Source: Streptomyces sp. NRRL F-5630 (GTDB lineage Bacteria; Actinomycetota; Actinomycetes; Streptomycetales; Streptomycetaceae). From it: a stretch of 64,000 nucleotides of DNA. Shown piece after piece: positions 10,537 to 18,425 of this stretch (position 1 is the first letter of the stretch; each line of letters begins with the position of its first letter). Where the stretch lies: assembly GCF_000719475.1 (NCBI RefSeq), contig NZ_JOGO01000004.1, positions 1 to 64,000 of the forward strand, in the 5' to 3' direction. Made by a program: the position numbers and the translations under genes. The notes under the pieces were generated by a model. That model worked only from the letters and a program-made list of their open reading frames with translations. It searched no databases and had not been told where the DNA came from.

Positions 10537-10761
10537 TTAACGGCGTCGACGGAACGGTTTCCAGCGGGTTCCAGCGGGTTCATGACGCTCGCGGTCGAAG
10601 CGTCCGCTTCGGCGCACGGTGTCGGCGGATGCTCCCCCGGGCGTCGTGGCGTGCCCCGCCCGCGCGACAGCGGGCGCGGCGGCGAGGACGACGTAGACGG
10701 CGAGGACGACGAGGGCGCCGCGCCGCTCACCGGGGAGCACATCCGGTCCACGCCGGGCCAT
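10537..10761 (-). CDS. Possible small secreted or membrane protein
   Basis: A 74-aa open frame begins MARRGPDVLPGERRG and continues with a hydrophobic stretch (about 16-35) ending APAVARAG, which looks like a signal peptide or single anchor; the rest is Arg-rich. It lies 74 bases downstream of the sortase-neighbour gene on the same strand. Codon third positions are strongly G/C in the first half and less so after residue 45. No clear ribosome binding site precedes the ATG. It matches no family I recognise and could be spurious. Confidence 0.35.
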   Translation of the reverse strand: MARRGPDVLPGERRGALVVLAVYVVLAAAPAVARAGHATTPGGASADTVRRSGRFDRERHEPAGTRWKPFRRRR

Positions 10762-10835
10762 CCGGCCGGGGGCAGGAACGTCCCCCGGCCACCCGGCGGG
10801 GCAGGGGCGTCCCGCGCCTTTCTCCTCTTCCCCGC

Positions 10836-11381
10836 TCACCGCCCGTGCGGCGCCGCCCCGCGTCCCGGGCGCGTCGCCGCCGCGCGGTCCGCGCGGTCCT
10901 CGGTGCGGCGGCGGAGCCACAGGACGCCGCCGCCGAGGACCGCCGCGACGACGAGACCGCCGCCGACCGCCATGTCCGCCGGGCTCGCCCGGTGGGCGGA
11001 GGCGCCCCCGACTCCGCCGTGGACCGTGCCGCGGAAGGCGGTGAGGGCGGCGGGGCGGGTCAGCTCCCCGCCGGGGCAATGAGCCGTCACGTCGTAGCGG
11101 CCCGGTACGGCGGCCGGGCCGAGCGTGAAGGCGGCGGTCGCGCTGTCCCCGCCGTCGACCGGACGCAGCCGGGCGGAGGGGAAGCCGGGCGAGTCGACGG
11201 TGCCGCCCGCGCAGGCCCGTACGACGACGGTCACCCTGCCGCCGAGCGGCACGGACGTGGGCGTCACCACGATCTCCTGCGGGCCCGGGCTGTCCTGACG
11301 CGCCCAGGCGGGCGTCGCACCACCTCCCAGGGCGACGACGACGGCACAGCCTGCGGCCAGGGCGGCGGGGATGGTGCGCAT
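10836..11381 (-). CDS. Secreted protein with C-terminal membrane anchor
   Basis: A 181-aa surface protein. A signal peptide (residues 1-28, ending PAWA-RQ) precedes an Ig-like beta domain (about 32-125: GGRVTVVVRAC, AAFTLGPAAVPGRYDVTAHC, with two cysteines that could pair), a short linker, one membrane helix (about 143-160) and an Arg-rich tail. This is the layout of a sortase substrate, and a class F sortase is encoded divergently, but no LPXTG or LAXTG motif is visible before the helix. GGAGGG lies five bases before the ATG. Function unknown; it may be membrane-anchored rather than sorted. Confidence 0.7.
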   Translation of the reverse strand: MRTIPAALAAGCAVVVALGGGATPAWARQDSPGPQEIVVTPTSVPLGGRVTVVVRACAGGTVDSPGFPSARLRPVDGGDSATAAFTLGPAAVPGRYDVTAHCPGGELTRPAALTAFRGTVHGGVGGASAHRASPADMAVGGGLVVAAVLGGGVLWLRRRTEDRADRAAATRPGRGAAPHGR

Positions 11382-11620
11382 GGAAGCCCTCCGGGGAAGC
11401 GGGCGCCCCCGGGGTCCTTCCCCGGCGGTCGATGGCGGCCCCCGCAGCGCGAGCCTTCGGCGCCGCGCACCGCGCCGCACCCCGGGGTACGCCGCCCCGG
11501 TGCACCTTTCGCCCCGTCGGTCGAGCGGGGGCGGCGCGGTGGATCGTCTGGCCGCCCGCCCGCGTTCCCGGGCGGGCCACCCGTTCGCCCATCACCCGTC
11601 GCCGCTCCCGGCCCCCGCGC

Positions 11621-11799
11621 CTAGGGTCTGTCTGCAATCTCGCCTCGTCGCCCGCAGGGCGGCCACGCGGCGTCCGGTGCGTGCTCTCGGCGTGCTGGCC
11701 GGAACCCCTCGTACTGGGCGTACTTGGGATTTCGGCCGGTGCGGCGAGAGTGCGTACCGGGCGTCGCGCGGCAGAGGCGAGATGGAAGACAGGCCCTAG
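11621..11799. repeat. 179-bp imperfect palindrome, possible MITE-like element
   Basis: The ends, CTAGGGTCTGTCTGCAATC at 11621 and GATGGAAGACAGGCCCTAG ending at 11799, are inverted copies over about 25 bases with about four mismatches. Complementarity continues inward (CCGGTGCGTGCTCTCGG against CGAGAGTGCGTACCGG) to a centre containing GTACTGGGCGTAC, so the whole element can fold as one long hairpin. It sits between the anchored protein and the sortase gene and ends 39 bases before the sortase start. It encodes no protein. The terminal repeats and foldback shape suggest a non-autonomous mobile element, but no target duplication was seen. Confidence 0.7.
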
Positions 11800-11838
11800 C
11801 GTGCGGCCCGTGGAGCGAGGGCGCGGGAGGAGGAGCGG

Positions 11839-12486
11839 ATGGAGGCGCGGACCCGGCGGGGCGGAGTGCGGGGGCGGGCGGCGTGGGGCGCGCTCGCGCT
11901 CGTGCTGCTGGCGGGGATCGCGCTGCTCAGGGACGGCTCGGGCGAGCACCTGAGCGCGCCGCCGCAGCCCGCCCGCGCCGCCGCGCCCGGGAGCGCCTCT
12001 CCGGCCGCCGGCGAGGCGCGGGATCTCAGCTTCTCGCGGCCCCGGCGGGTGCGCGTGGCGGACATCCGGGTGGACGCGCCCGTGCGGCCCGTGGGGCTGG
12101 ACGCCCAGGGCTGGGTGCAGGCGCCGCCGCCCGCCGAGCGCAATCTCGTGGGCTGGTTCACGGGCAGCGTCTCGCCCGGCGAACGCGGCCCGGCCGTGCT
12201 CGTCGGGCACGTCGACAACAAGGAGGGCCCGGCCGTCTTCTACGGCCTCGGGGCGCTGCGCAAGGGCCGGCACATCGCGGTCGAGCGGGCGGACGGGCGG
12301 ACCGTGCTCTTCGAGGTGTACGGGGTCGAGGTCTTCGCCCAGGACGACTTCCCCGGCGAGCGCGTGTACGGGGCGACGGCGGGCCCCGAACTACGGGTCA
12401 TCACCTGCGGCGGGACGTACCACAGGGGCACGGGGTACGACGGCAACGTCGTCGTGTTCGCGCGGATGGTGGGCTCGGCGCGCTGA
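11839..12486 (+). CDS. Class F sortase
   Basis: A 215-aa membrane-anchored transpeptidase. A single N-terminal helix (about 14-30) is followed by a short Ala/Pro linker and a sortase domain (70-213) with the catalytic triad His124 (LVGHVDN), Cys190 (VITCGG) and Arg209 (VFAR). The TLVTC-like motif and small size fit class F, the common actinobacterial class, which joins surface proteins to peptidoglycan. GGAGGA precedes the ATG. It is divergent from an anchored surface protein, and its stop is six bases from the convergent MarR gene. Confidence 0.9.
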   Translation: MEARTRRGGVRGRAAWGALALVLLAGIALLRDGSGEHLSAPPQPARAAAPGSASPAAGEARDLSFSRPRRVRVADIRVDAPVRPVGLDAQGWVQAPPPAERNLVGWFTGSVSPGERGPAVLVGHVDNKEGPAVFYGLGALRKGRHIAVERADGRTVLFEVYGVEVFAQDDFPGERVYGATAGPELRVITCGGTYHRGTGYDGNVVVFARMVGSAR

Positions 12487-12492
12487 CCCCGC

Positions 12493-12954
12493 TCAGCCTC
12501 GCGGCGCGTTCGCCCGCAGCCGCGTGGCGATCGGCCGCAGCAGCTCGCCGAGCGCGCGGGCCCCCTCGGGGGGCAGGTGGTCGAGGACCTGGGCCCGGAT
12601 CTCGTCCATGTGCCCGGCGGCGGCCGTCAGGAAGACCCGGCGCCCCTCGTCCGTGAGCGAGACGTAGCGGTGCGAGCCGCGCCGCTCCCGTGTGACGAGG
12701 CCGCGCCCCTCCAGGCGCGTGACGGTGTGCGACAGCCGCGAGAACGAACCCGAGGTGATCTCGACGAGCCCGGTCATCGCGGCGGTGCGTTCGGGCGCGC
12801 GGTACAGCGTGAGCAGCACGGCGTAGTCGTAGTGCCCGAGCCCCGCGTCCCGTCGCAGGCGCTGGTCCATGACGGCGGGCAGGAGCTGCGCCACCAGGTG
12901 CAACTGCGTCCAGGCGTCCTCCTCCTCGGCGGTGAGCACGGGCCTGTGGGCCAT
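12493..12954 (-). CDS. MarR family transcriptional regulator
   Basis: A 153-aa winged-helix repressor: GHYDYAVLLTLYRAPERTAAMTG (about 50-75), VEITSGSFSRLSHTVTRLEGRGLV recognition region and the wing RERRGSHRYVSLTDEGR. MarR proteins bind palindromes as dimers and release them on binding phenolic or oxidising compounds. It is divergent from the hydrolase at 13076, and the gap holds two near-identical palindromes, so it very probably controls that gene and itself. The inducer cannot be read from the sequence. Confidence 0.92.
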   Translation of the reverse strand: MAHRPVLTAEEEDAWTQLHLVAQLLPAVMDQRLRRDAGLGHYDYAVLLTLYRAPERTAAMTGLVEITSGSFSRLSHTVTRLEGRGLVTRERRGSHRYVSLTDEGRRVFLTAAAGHMDEIRAQVLDHLPPEGARALGELLRPIATRLRANAPRG

Positions 12955-12989
12955 GGCGTTCCCTTCGCGTTCCCGGGGTCGGCGTCCGC

Positions 12990-13040
12990 ACTTGACCGTT
13001 CAAGTGCCGCGTCTTTACGGTAGCACTTGAACGCTCAAGT
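12990..13040. promoter_or_regulatory. Two MarR-type operators, ACTTGA-N4-TCAAGT
   Basis: Two 16-bp palindromes with identical arms, ACTTGA-CCGT-TCAAGT (12990-13005) and ACTTGA-ACGC-TCAAGT (13025-13040), have centres 35 bases apart in the gap between marR and the divergent hydrolase. The spacing, close to three to three and a half helical turns, and the shared arms argue for two dimers of the adjacent MarR protein. Confidence 0.85.
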
Positions 13041-13075
13041 AGAGCGTCGACGACCGCCGGAAAGAAGCACTCCCC

Positions 13076-14008
13076 ATGCCCCTCCTCGCCCCCTCCCCCG
13101 TCCTCTCCCTCAAGCCCCTCGACGTGCCCGCGCCCGGTCGCGGCACCGCGCTGCGGATACGGGTCTCCGCGCCCGCGAACGGCGAGCGGCTGCCCGTCGT
13201 GCTGTTCGCGCATGGCTTCGGCTCCTCGCTGGAGGGGTACGGGCCGCTGACCGATCACTGGGCCGCTCGCGGCCTCGTCGTGATCCAGCCGACCCACCTG
13301 GACGCGAAGGCGCTGGGCCTCGCGGCGGACGATCCGCGCCGGCCCCGCTTCTGGCGGCACCGCGTCGAGGACATGAAGCGCGTCCTGGACCACCTCGGCG
13401 AGATCGTGGCGGCGGTGCCGGGGCTCGCGGGGCGCGTCGACACCGCGCGGATCGCGGCGGCGGGGCACTCCTTCGGGGGCCAGACGGCGGGCGTGCTGCT
13501 CGGCCTGCGGGTGACCGACCCGGAGACCGGCACACAGCAGGACCTGTCGGACCCGCGCGTCTCGGCGGGCGTGCTGCTCGCCACGGCGGGCAGTGGCGGC
13601 GCGGATCTCACACCCTTCGCCACCACGCACCTGCCGTGGCTTCGCGACCAGGACTTCTCGGCGCTGCGCCGCCCCGCGCTCGTGGTGGCGGGGGACGCGG
13701 ACGACCTGCCGCTCTCGGTGCGGGGAGCGGAGTGGACGAAGGACCCGTACACGCTGAGCCCGGGGCCGAAGTGCCTGCTCACGGTCCACGGCGGGGAGCA
13801 CTCCCTCGGCGGGATACCGGGGTACGGGTCCGCCGAGACCACCGACGAGCACCCGGCCCGCCTCTCGCTCGTCCAGGACGTCACCACGGCCTACCTGCAC
13901 GACGTCCTCGGCACGGACGGCACGGCATGGGCGACGGCGCGCGCGGAACTGGCGGCCACGGCACACCCCTTGGGGCGCCTGGAATCGAAGGAGGCCGTGG
14001 CGTCGTAG
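13076..14008 (+). CDS. Alpha/beta hydrolase, dienelactone-hydrolase/chlorophyllase-like
   Basis: A 310-aa predicted esterase. LPVVLFAHGFGSS (about 39-51) forms the oxyanion region, AAAGHSFGGQ holds the nucleophilic Ser, and GGEHSLGG near residue 243 probably carries the catalytic His. No signal peptide. The overall layout resembles bacterial proteins annotated as predicted dienelactone hydrolases; the substrate is unknown. AAGAAG lies a few bases before the ATG. Divergent from marR with two palindromic operators between, so probably an inducible detoxifying hydrolase. Confidence 0.82.
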   Translation: MPLLAPSPVLSLKPLDVPAPGRGTALRIRVSAPANGERLPVVLFAHGFGSSLEGYGPLTDHWAARGLVVIQPTHLDAKALGLAADDPRRPRFWRHRVEDMKRVLDHLGEIVAAVPGLAGRVDTARIAAAGHSFGGQTAGVLLGLRVTDPETGTQQDLSDPRVSAGVLLATAGSGGADLTPFATTHLPWLRDQDFSALRRPALVVAGDADDLPLSVRGAEWTKDPYTLSPGPKCLLTVHGGEHSLGGIPGYGSAETTDEHPARLSLVQDVTTAYLHDVLGTDGTAWATARAELAATAHPLGRLESKEAVAS

Positions 14009-14059
14009 CGCTCCACATCGCAGCGCCCCGTGGGGGCGATCCCTGTCGCAGCGGCCTGC

Positions 14060-14956
14060 CTACGCCGTACCGCCCCGCGTCAGCCGCCGGTCGGGCTGGA
14101 CCAGGTCCCAGCCGCCCGCCCTCAGCCGGGGCAGGAGGCGCCGCAGCGCGGCGACCGTCTGGGCGCGGTCGCCGCCGCCGTCATGGCACAGGACGACGGC
14201 CCCGGGGCTCGCCCCGGCGAGGGCGCGGCGGGTGATCGCGGCGGCGCCGGGCCGGGACCAGTCCTCCGTGTCGACGTTCCAGGCGAGCGGTTCCATGCCG
14301 TGGCGGGCGCCGAGCGCGTACACGGTGCGGTCCCACTCGCCGTAGGGGGCGCGGAACCAGGCGGGCGCGCGGCCCGTGGCACGGCGGACGGTCTCGCTGG
14401 TCCGGGCGAGTTGCTCCTCCACCGCCGCGCGCCCGAGGCCGGTGAGCCTGCGGTGGTCCCAGGTGTGGTTGCCGATGAGGTGGCCCGCCTCGGTGATGCG
14501 GCGCAGCAGCGCCGGGTGACGCGCGGCCTGTCTCCCGCACACGAAGAAGGTCGCGCGCACCTCGTGGGCCGCGAGTACGGCGAGGACTTCGGGGGTCCAG
14601 CGCGGGTCGGGCCCGTCGTCGAAGGTGAGCGCCAGGGCGTGCCCGGCGCGGGGGAGCCGGGTGAAGGGCGCGGTACGGACCGGGGGCGGAGGCGCGGGGG
14701 CAGGAGTGCGGGGCCCCGGGGCCGGTTCCGTGGGCTTGGCGTCGGGCGCCTCGGGGAGCAGGGCCCGGTGGGCGCGGGGCGAGAGGAGGCGGCGGGACGG
14801 GATCGCCGCCCGGGGAGGCTCCGCGTCGCCCGCGCAGGCGGCGACGGGGGCGAGGGCGAGGAGCCCGGCCGTGCGCAGCAGCGCGCGGCGCGAGGGGGCG
14901 CCTGGCCCGGGGTCCGGTTCGCGGGGAGCCGCGACGGTGCTTCGTACCGCGTCCAT
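14060..14956 (-). CDS. Polysaccharide deacetylase family lipoprotein
   Basis: A 298-aa exported NodB-domain protein. SRRALLRTAGLLALAPVAAC combines a twin-arginine-like start with a lipobox ending at Cys41, so it is probably a lipoprotein that may use the Tat route. After a Pro-rich linker the NodB domain (about 105-290) shows TFDDGPD (Asp113-Asp114), the metal ligands in NHTWDH (His164, His168), RAPYGEWD and HDGGG. The family removes N- or O-acetyl groups from chitin, peptidoglycan or other glycans. Convergent with the hydrolase at 13076. Confidence 0.88.
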   Translation of the reverse strand: MDAVRSTVAAPREPDPGPGAPSRRALLRTAGLLALAPVAACAGDAEPPRAAIPSRRLLSPRAHRALLPEAPDAKPTEPAPGPRTPAPAPPPPVRTAPFTRLPRAGHALALTFDDGPDPRWTPEVLAVLAAHEVRATFFVCGRQAARHPALLRRITEAGHLIGNHTWDHRRLTGLGRAAVEEQLARTSETVRRATGRAPAWFRAPYGEWDRTVYALGARHGMEPLAWNVDTEDWSRPGAAAITRRALAGASPGAVVLCHDGGGDRAQTVAALRRLLPRLRAGGWDLVQPDRRLTRGGTA

Positions 14957-15063
14957 GGGCCGATCCCACGCACTCGGGACACCTCGGGCACCGGCGCAAC
15001 GCCGTCACAAGGTGTGGGGTACACCCGGCCGGACCAGCCCTGTGACCGGCCGAGGCCAGGCAC

Positions 15064-15069
15064 TAACCT
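15064..15069 (+). promoter_or_regulatory. -10 box TAACCT of a leaderless gene
   Basis: TAACCT lies six bases before the GTG of the universal stress protein gene, which has no Shine-Dalgarno. This spacing places the transcript start at the start codon. Confidence 0.5.
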
Positions 15070-15075
15070 CACTGC

Positions 15076-15537
15076 GTGACCGAACAAAAGCCATCCCAGT
15101 TCGAACGCGGCACCGACGGACCGAAGGTGATCGTGGTCGGCGTCGACGGTTCCGCTTCCTCCTTCCGCGCGGCGGCGTACGGAGGCGGACTGGCCAGGCG
15201 GCAGGGCTCACTCCTGGCCTTCGTGTACGTGCAGCCCCTGCTCGCCGCCGGGGCCGCGATGGGCGCGCCCGTGGCCGAGACGACCGACGAGATCGCCGAG
15301 TCCCTCATGGAGGAACTGCGCCACGGCACCGAACTCTTCAAGGGCATCTTCGATCTGCGCTGGGAGTTCCACACCTTCCGCGGCGACCCGTACACGGGCC
15401 TGGTCACGGCGGCGGACGAACTCAAGGCGGACGCGGTGGTGGTCGGCGCCTCGGAGCAGGCCGGGCACCGCTTTGTGGGCTCGGTGGCGGTCCGCCTCGT
15501 CAAGACGGGCCGCTGGCCCGTGACGGTGGTGCCGTAG
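15076..15537 (+). CDS. Universal stress protein family protein
   Basis: A 153-aa single-domain UspA-fold protein. The first strand VIVVGVDGSASSFRAAAYG and the C-terminal VVVGASEQAGHRFVGSVAVRLVKTGRWPVTVVP show the nucleotide-binding loop variant G-x9-GS-[V]AxxLV. It may bind ATP or another adenine nucleotide. The GTG start has no ribosome binding site, but a -10 box sits at leaderless spacing. It stands alone between the deacetylase (divergent) and CapA (convergent) genes. Confidence 0.85.
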   Translation: MTEQKPSQFERGTDGPKVIVVGVDGSASSFRAAAYGGGLARRQGSLLAFVYVQPLLAAGAAMGAPVAETTDEIAESLMEELRHGTELFKGIFDLRWEFHTFRGDPYTGLVTAADELKADAVVVGASEQAGHRFVGSVAVRLVKTGRWPVTVVP

Positions 15538-15626
15538 GGAGCGAAGGTCCGGGGCCGCCCGGTACCGGTGCGCGGGACGCTAGGGCACGCGCCCCGGCGC
15601 GGCCTCCCCGCCCCCTGGAAACGGCG

Positions 15627-16868
15627 TCAGCGGCCCTCCACCAGGCCGTCCTTCGCCGCGCCCCGGCTCAGGACGACCTTCCGCAGGCGGTCGCGGACGG
15701 CGGTCAGGTCGCGGCCCTTGGCGATCGCGTCGTCCACGTCGACGACGCGGTTCACGGCGAGGTCGTACCACTGCGGCAGGAACTCGGCCTTCGTGACCTG
15801 CCAGCGGTCACCGGGCTTCGTGGGCGGGCTGAAGGTGAAGCGGCCGAGTGTGCCCTCGTTGCCGCGCGGGTCGTGCACGCCCTCGTCGTTGATCATCCGG
15901 CCGGCGATCTGGTCGCCCATGCCGTAGACGACCCAGGTGCCGTTGACCTTCTCGTACGCCTGCGGGACGTGCGCGTGCGTGCCGATGACGAGGTCGATGT
16001 CGGGGCGCTCGCCCGTGCGCGAGGCGGTGAGCGCCTGGGCGAGCTGCCGCTGCTGGGCGTCGGGGGCGGTCTGCCACTCGGTTCCCCAGTGCATGCTCAC
16101 GACGACGACATCGGCCCCGGCCTCGCGCGCGGCGCGCGCGTCCTGGACGACACGGCCCTCGTCGATGAGCCGGACGGTCCAGGGCGCCTCCTTCGGCAGC
16201 GGGATGTCGTTGGTCCCGTACGTGTAGCTGAGGTGGGCGACCTTCGCGCCGCCCGCCGTGAGCCACGCGGGCCGGTGCGCCTCCGCCTCGCTGCGTCCCG
16301 TGCCCGCGTGCGCGACGCCCGCGCGGTCGAGCGCCCCGAGGGTGCGCGCGACGCCGGCGGTGCCGTCGTCGAGGCTGTGGTTCGACGCGGTCGAGCAGGA
16401 GTCGTAGCCCGTGGTGGCGAGGGCGGTGGCGATCTGCGGCGGAGAGACGAAGGCCGGGTAGCCGGTGTAGGGGCCGTCGTCGTCGCCGTACACCGTCTCC
16501 ATGTGGCAGATCGCCAGGTCGGCGCGGGAGACGACGGGTTTGACGCCCGAGAGCATCGGGCGGAAGTCGTAACCCTTGCCGCCCGCGTCGGCGTGCGCCT
16601 GCTTGATGACCGAGTCGTGCGGGAGGACGTCGCCCGAGGCGAGGAGCGTGAAGGCGTGGCGGTTGTCGGACGGGGAGGGCGAGGGGGACGCCGGTGAGGC
16701 GGGGGCTCCGCCCACGCCGTGCGGCCGGGCGTGGACGGCCGGGGCACCCTCCGAGCCGGTCAGTCCGGCGCACGCGGTGGCGGTCGAGGCGAGACCGGCG
16801 AGCAGCAGGCCGGTCCGCAGTCCGGGCAGCCGGGGCCGGACGGGGCGGGGAAGGGCGGGACGGGGCAT
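15627..16868 (-). CDS. CapA family metallophosphatase-like lipoprotein
   Basis: A 413-aa exported protein of the CapA/poly-gamma-glutamate family. The signal peptide ends in a lipobox-like ASTATAC (Cys about 33), followed by a Ser/Pro linker. The domain (about 70-400) has FTLLASGDVLPHD, ICHMETVY, SNHSLDDG, VVVSMHWGTEW and LVIGTHAHVPQ, the metal-binding motifs of the calcineurin-like CapA fold. In Bacillus CapA acts in poly-gamma-glutamate export, but many actinobacterial members stand alone, as here, and have no proven role. GGAGG lies five bases before the ATG. Confidence 0.87.
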   Translation of the reverse strand: MPRPALPRPVRPRLPGLRTGLLLAGLASTATACAGLTGSEGAPAVHARPHGVGGAPASPASPSPSPSDNRHAFTLLASGDVLPHDSVIKQAHADAGGKGYDFRPMLSGVKPVVSRADLAICHMETVYGDDDGPYTGYPAFVSPPQIATALATTGYDSCSTASNHSLDDGTAGVARTLGALDRAGVAHAGTGRSEAEAHRPAWLTAGGAKVAHLSYTYGTNDIPLPKEAPWTVRLIDEGRVVQDARAAREAGADVVVVSMHWGTEWQTAPDAQQRQLAQALTASRTGERPDIDLVIGTHAHVPQAYEKVNGTWVVYGMGDQIAGRMINDEGVHDPRGNEGTLGRFTFSPPTKPGDRWQVTKAEFLPQWYDLAVNRVVDVDDAIAKGRDLTAVRDRLRKVVLSRGAAKDGLVEGR

Positions 16869-17154
16869 GGCGACCTCCGGAGGAGCGACACACGGGCGTA
16901 AATATGACAAACCGACAAGACATAGCCACGCCATCGGTGCGCAAGTCCCCATCCCCGGCAGCGGGCGAATGCCACCGCAACGGCCCCGATCCCCGGCGCG
17001 CGCTCGCCCGTTCGCGCCACCCCGCACTCCCCCGCCCCTCCGTACGCGCCGGTGCCGACCGTTCGTCGCACCGCTCGTCGAGCGCTTCGACCGCCCGTCG
17101 CACAGCCACGTACGGCGTATGTGCGTCCGGCGCGGGCTGCGCTGGCATACCGCC

Positions 17155-17778
17155 ATGACACCGCCGACGACGACGATGCCTGCCGCCCTCGCCGCCATCC
17201 CGCGCCAGCGCTCCCCGCGCCGCGCGGGGGCCCTCGACGCCACCCGGGAGCGACCCCGTGAGGTCACCGGGGAACGCGAACTCGCCGAGCTCCAGCGGGC
17301 GCACGGCCACGCGCTCTTCGCGCTGCTGCTGCGGCTGAGCGACGGCGACCGGCAGCGTGCCGAGGACCTCGTGCAGGAGACCTTCGTACGGGCCTGGCAG
17401 CACCCCGAGGCGCTGCGGCGTGCCGACTACGCCTCGGTGCGGCCCTGGCTCTTCACCGTCGGGCGGCGGCTCGCGATCGACGCGCGCCGGGCCCGCAGGG
17501 CGCGCCCCGCCGAGGTCGGCGAGGTACTGCTCGACCACGCGCCGCCGTGCGCGGACCACGCCGACCGCTCGGCCGCCGCTCTCGACGTGCGCGAGGCGCT
17601 GCGCGGGCTGAGCCCCGAGCACCGAGACGTCCTCGTCGAGGTGTACTTCCGCGGCGCGAGCGTCGCGGAGGCGGCGGCGGCGCTCGGCATCCCCGCCGGA
17701 ACCGTCAAGTCCCGCGCGTACTACGCGCTGCGCTCCCTGCGGAACGTGCTGCCCGGTTACACCCCCGTGGCGCATTGA
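17155..17778 (+). CDS. ECF RNA polymerase sigma factor, SigL/SigK-like
   Basis: A 207-aa extracytoplasmic-function sigma factor. Region 2 (about 45-115) includes RAEDLVQETFVRAWQHPEAL and RPWLFTVGRRLAIDARR; region 4 (about 145-200) has LSPEHRDVLVEVYFRGASVAEAAAALGIPAGTVKSR. A 40-residue N-terminal extension precedes region 2. The usual zinc anti-sigma gene does not follow; instead there is an unrelated unknown protein 94 bases downstream. The ATG lacks an obvious ribosome binding site. Divergent from capA. Confidence 0.9.
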   Translation: MTPPTTTMPAALAAIPRQRSPRRAGALDATRERPREVTGERELAELQRAHGHALFALLLRLSDGDRQRAEDLVQETFVRAWQHPEALRRADYASVRPWLFTVGRRLAIDARRARRARPAEVGEVLLDHAPPCADHADRSAAALDVREALRGLSPEHRDVLVEVYFRGASVAEAAAALGIPAGTVKSRAYYALRSLRNVLPGYTPVAH

Positions 17779-17872
17779 AACCGGACACTCGGTCAAGTCT
17801 TCGCAAAGAGGCTTGCCGTGACCACCCCTCGGGTAATCGGCTGTACTCGTCGATCTGAGGAGGACGTACGCG

Positions 17873-18373
17873 ATGGGCAACGGGAGCGGGGAGACGGCCG
17901 GCACCGGGACACTCGTGGTTCCGATGGGCTGGCTGTACGCCGAGTACATCGCCGAGGAACTGCTGCGCAGCGGGGACCTGATGCCCCCGGACTCCTTCGA
18001 GTTCCGCGCCGGACGTGAGGCGCTCGCGCTCACGGTCTACCTGGCGGACACCGAGGACGAGCTGAGCGGCATCCGGGTCATCACGCAACTGGAGACCTGG
18101 CTCGCGCTCACCGCGCACGACCAGCCCTGGCAGGACTGGGTCGCCGAGCGGCTGGCGGAGGCGACCGCCTCCCGGCCGGGACCGCGCCGCCGCGCCGAGC
18201 TGCGGCTCGCGCGCGGGGCCTGGCAGTGGCTGCGCGAGACGGAATTGCTGGCCCCGGACCTGGACGCGGTACCGGGCGGGGCCGCGGTGTCCGAGGAGGA
18301 GCGGCCGAAGGTGTGGACGGCGGCCTGGCGCCTCGGGCTGCCGCTCGGGCACCTGGCGATCCACCTCTTCTGA
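17873..18373 (+). CDS. Conserved hypothetical protein downstream of sigma factor
   Basis: A 166-aa soluble protein that I do not recognise. It starts with VVPMGWLYAEYIAEELLRSGDLMPPDSFEFRAG, is rich in acidic residues and Trp, and has no signal peptide, membrane segment or cysteine. GAGGAGG lies nine bases before the ATG, so it is well translated. It follows the sigma gene in the same direction. It lacks the HxxxCxxC motif of zinc anti-sigma factors, so a link to sigma control is only positional. Confidence 0.7.
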   Translation: MGNGSGETAGTGTLVVPMGWLYAEYIAEELLRSGDLMPPDSFEFRAGREALALTVYLADTEDELSGIRVITQLETWLALTAHDQPWQDWVAERLAEATASRPGPRRRAELRLARGAWQWLRETELLAPDLDAVPGGAAVSEEERPKVWTAAWRLGLPLGHLAIHLF

Positions 18374-18425
18374 GGCCGCCCGGGGCGAGTCACGAGGGGC
18401 GCCGCGCTCCGGCCTGCCGCTCGCC

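Noticed and set aside
17873..18373. Anti-sigma factor for the ECF sigma gene
   Set aside because: No HxxxCxxC zinc motif, no membrane helix and no similarity that I can see; kept as hypothetical.
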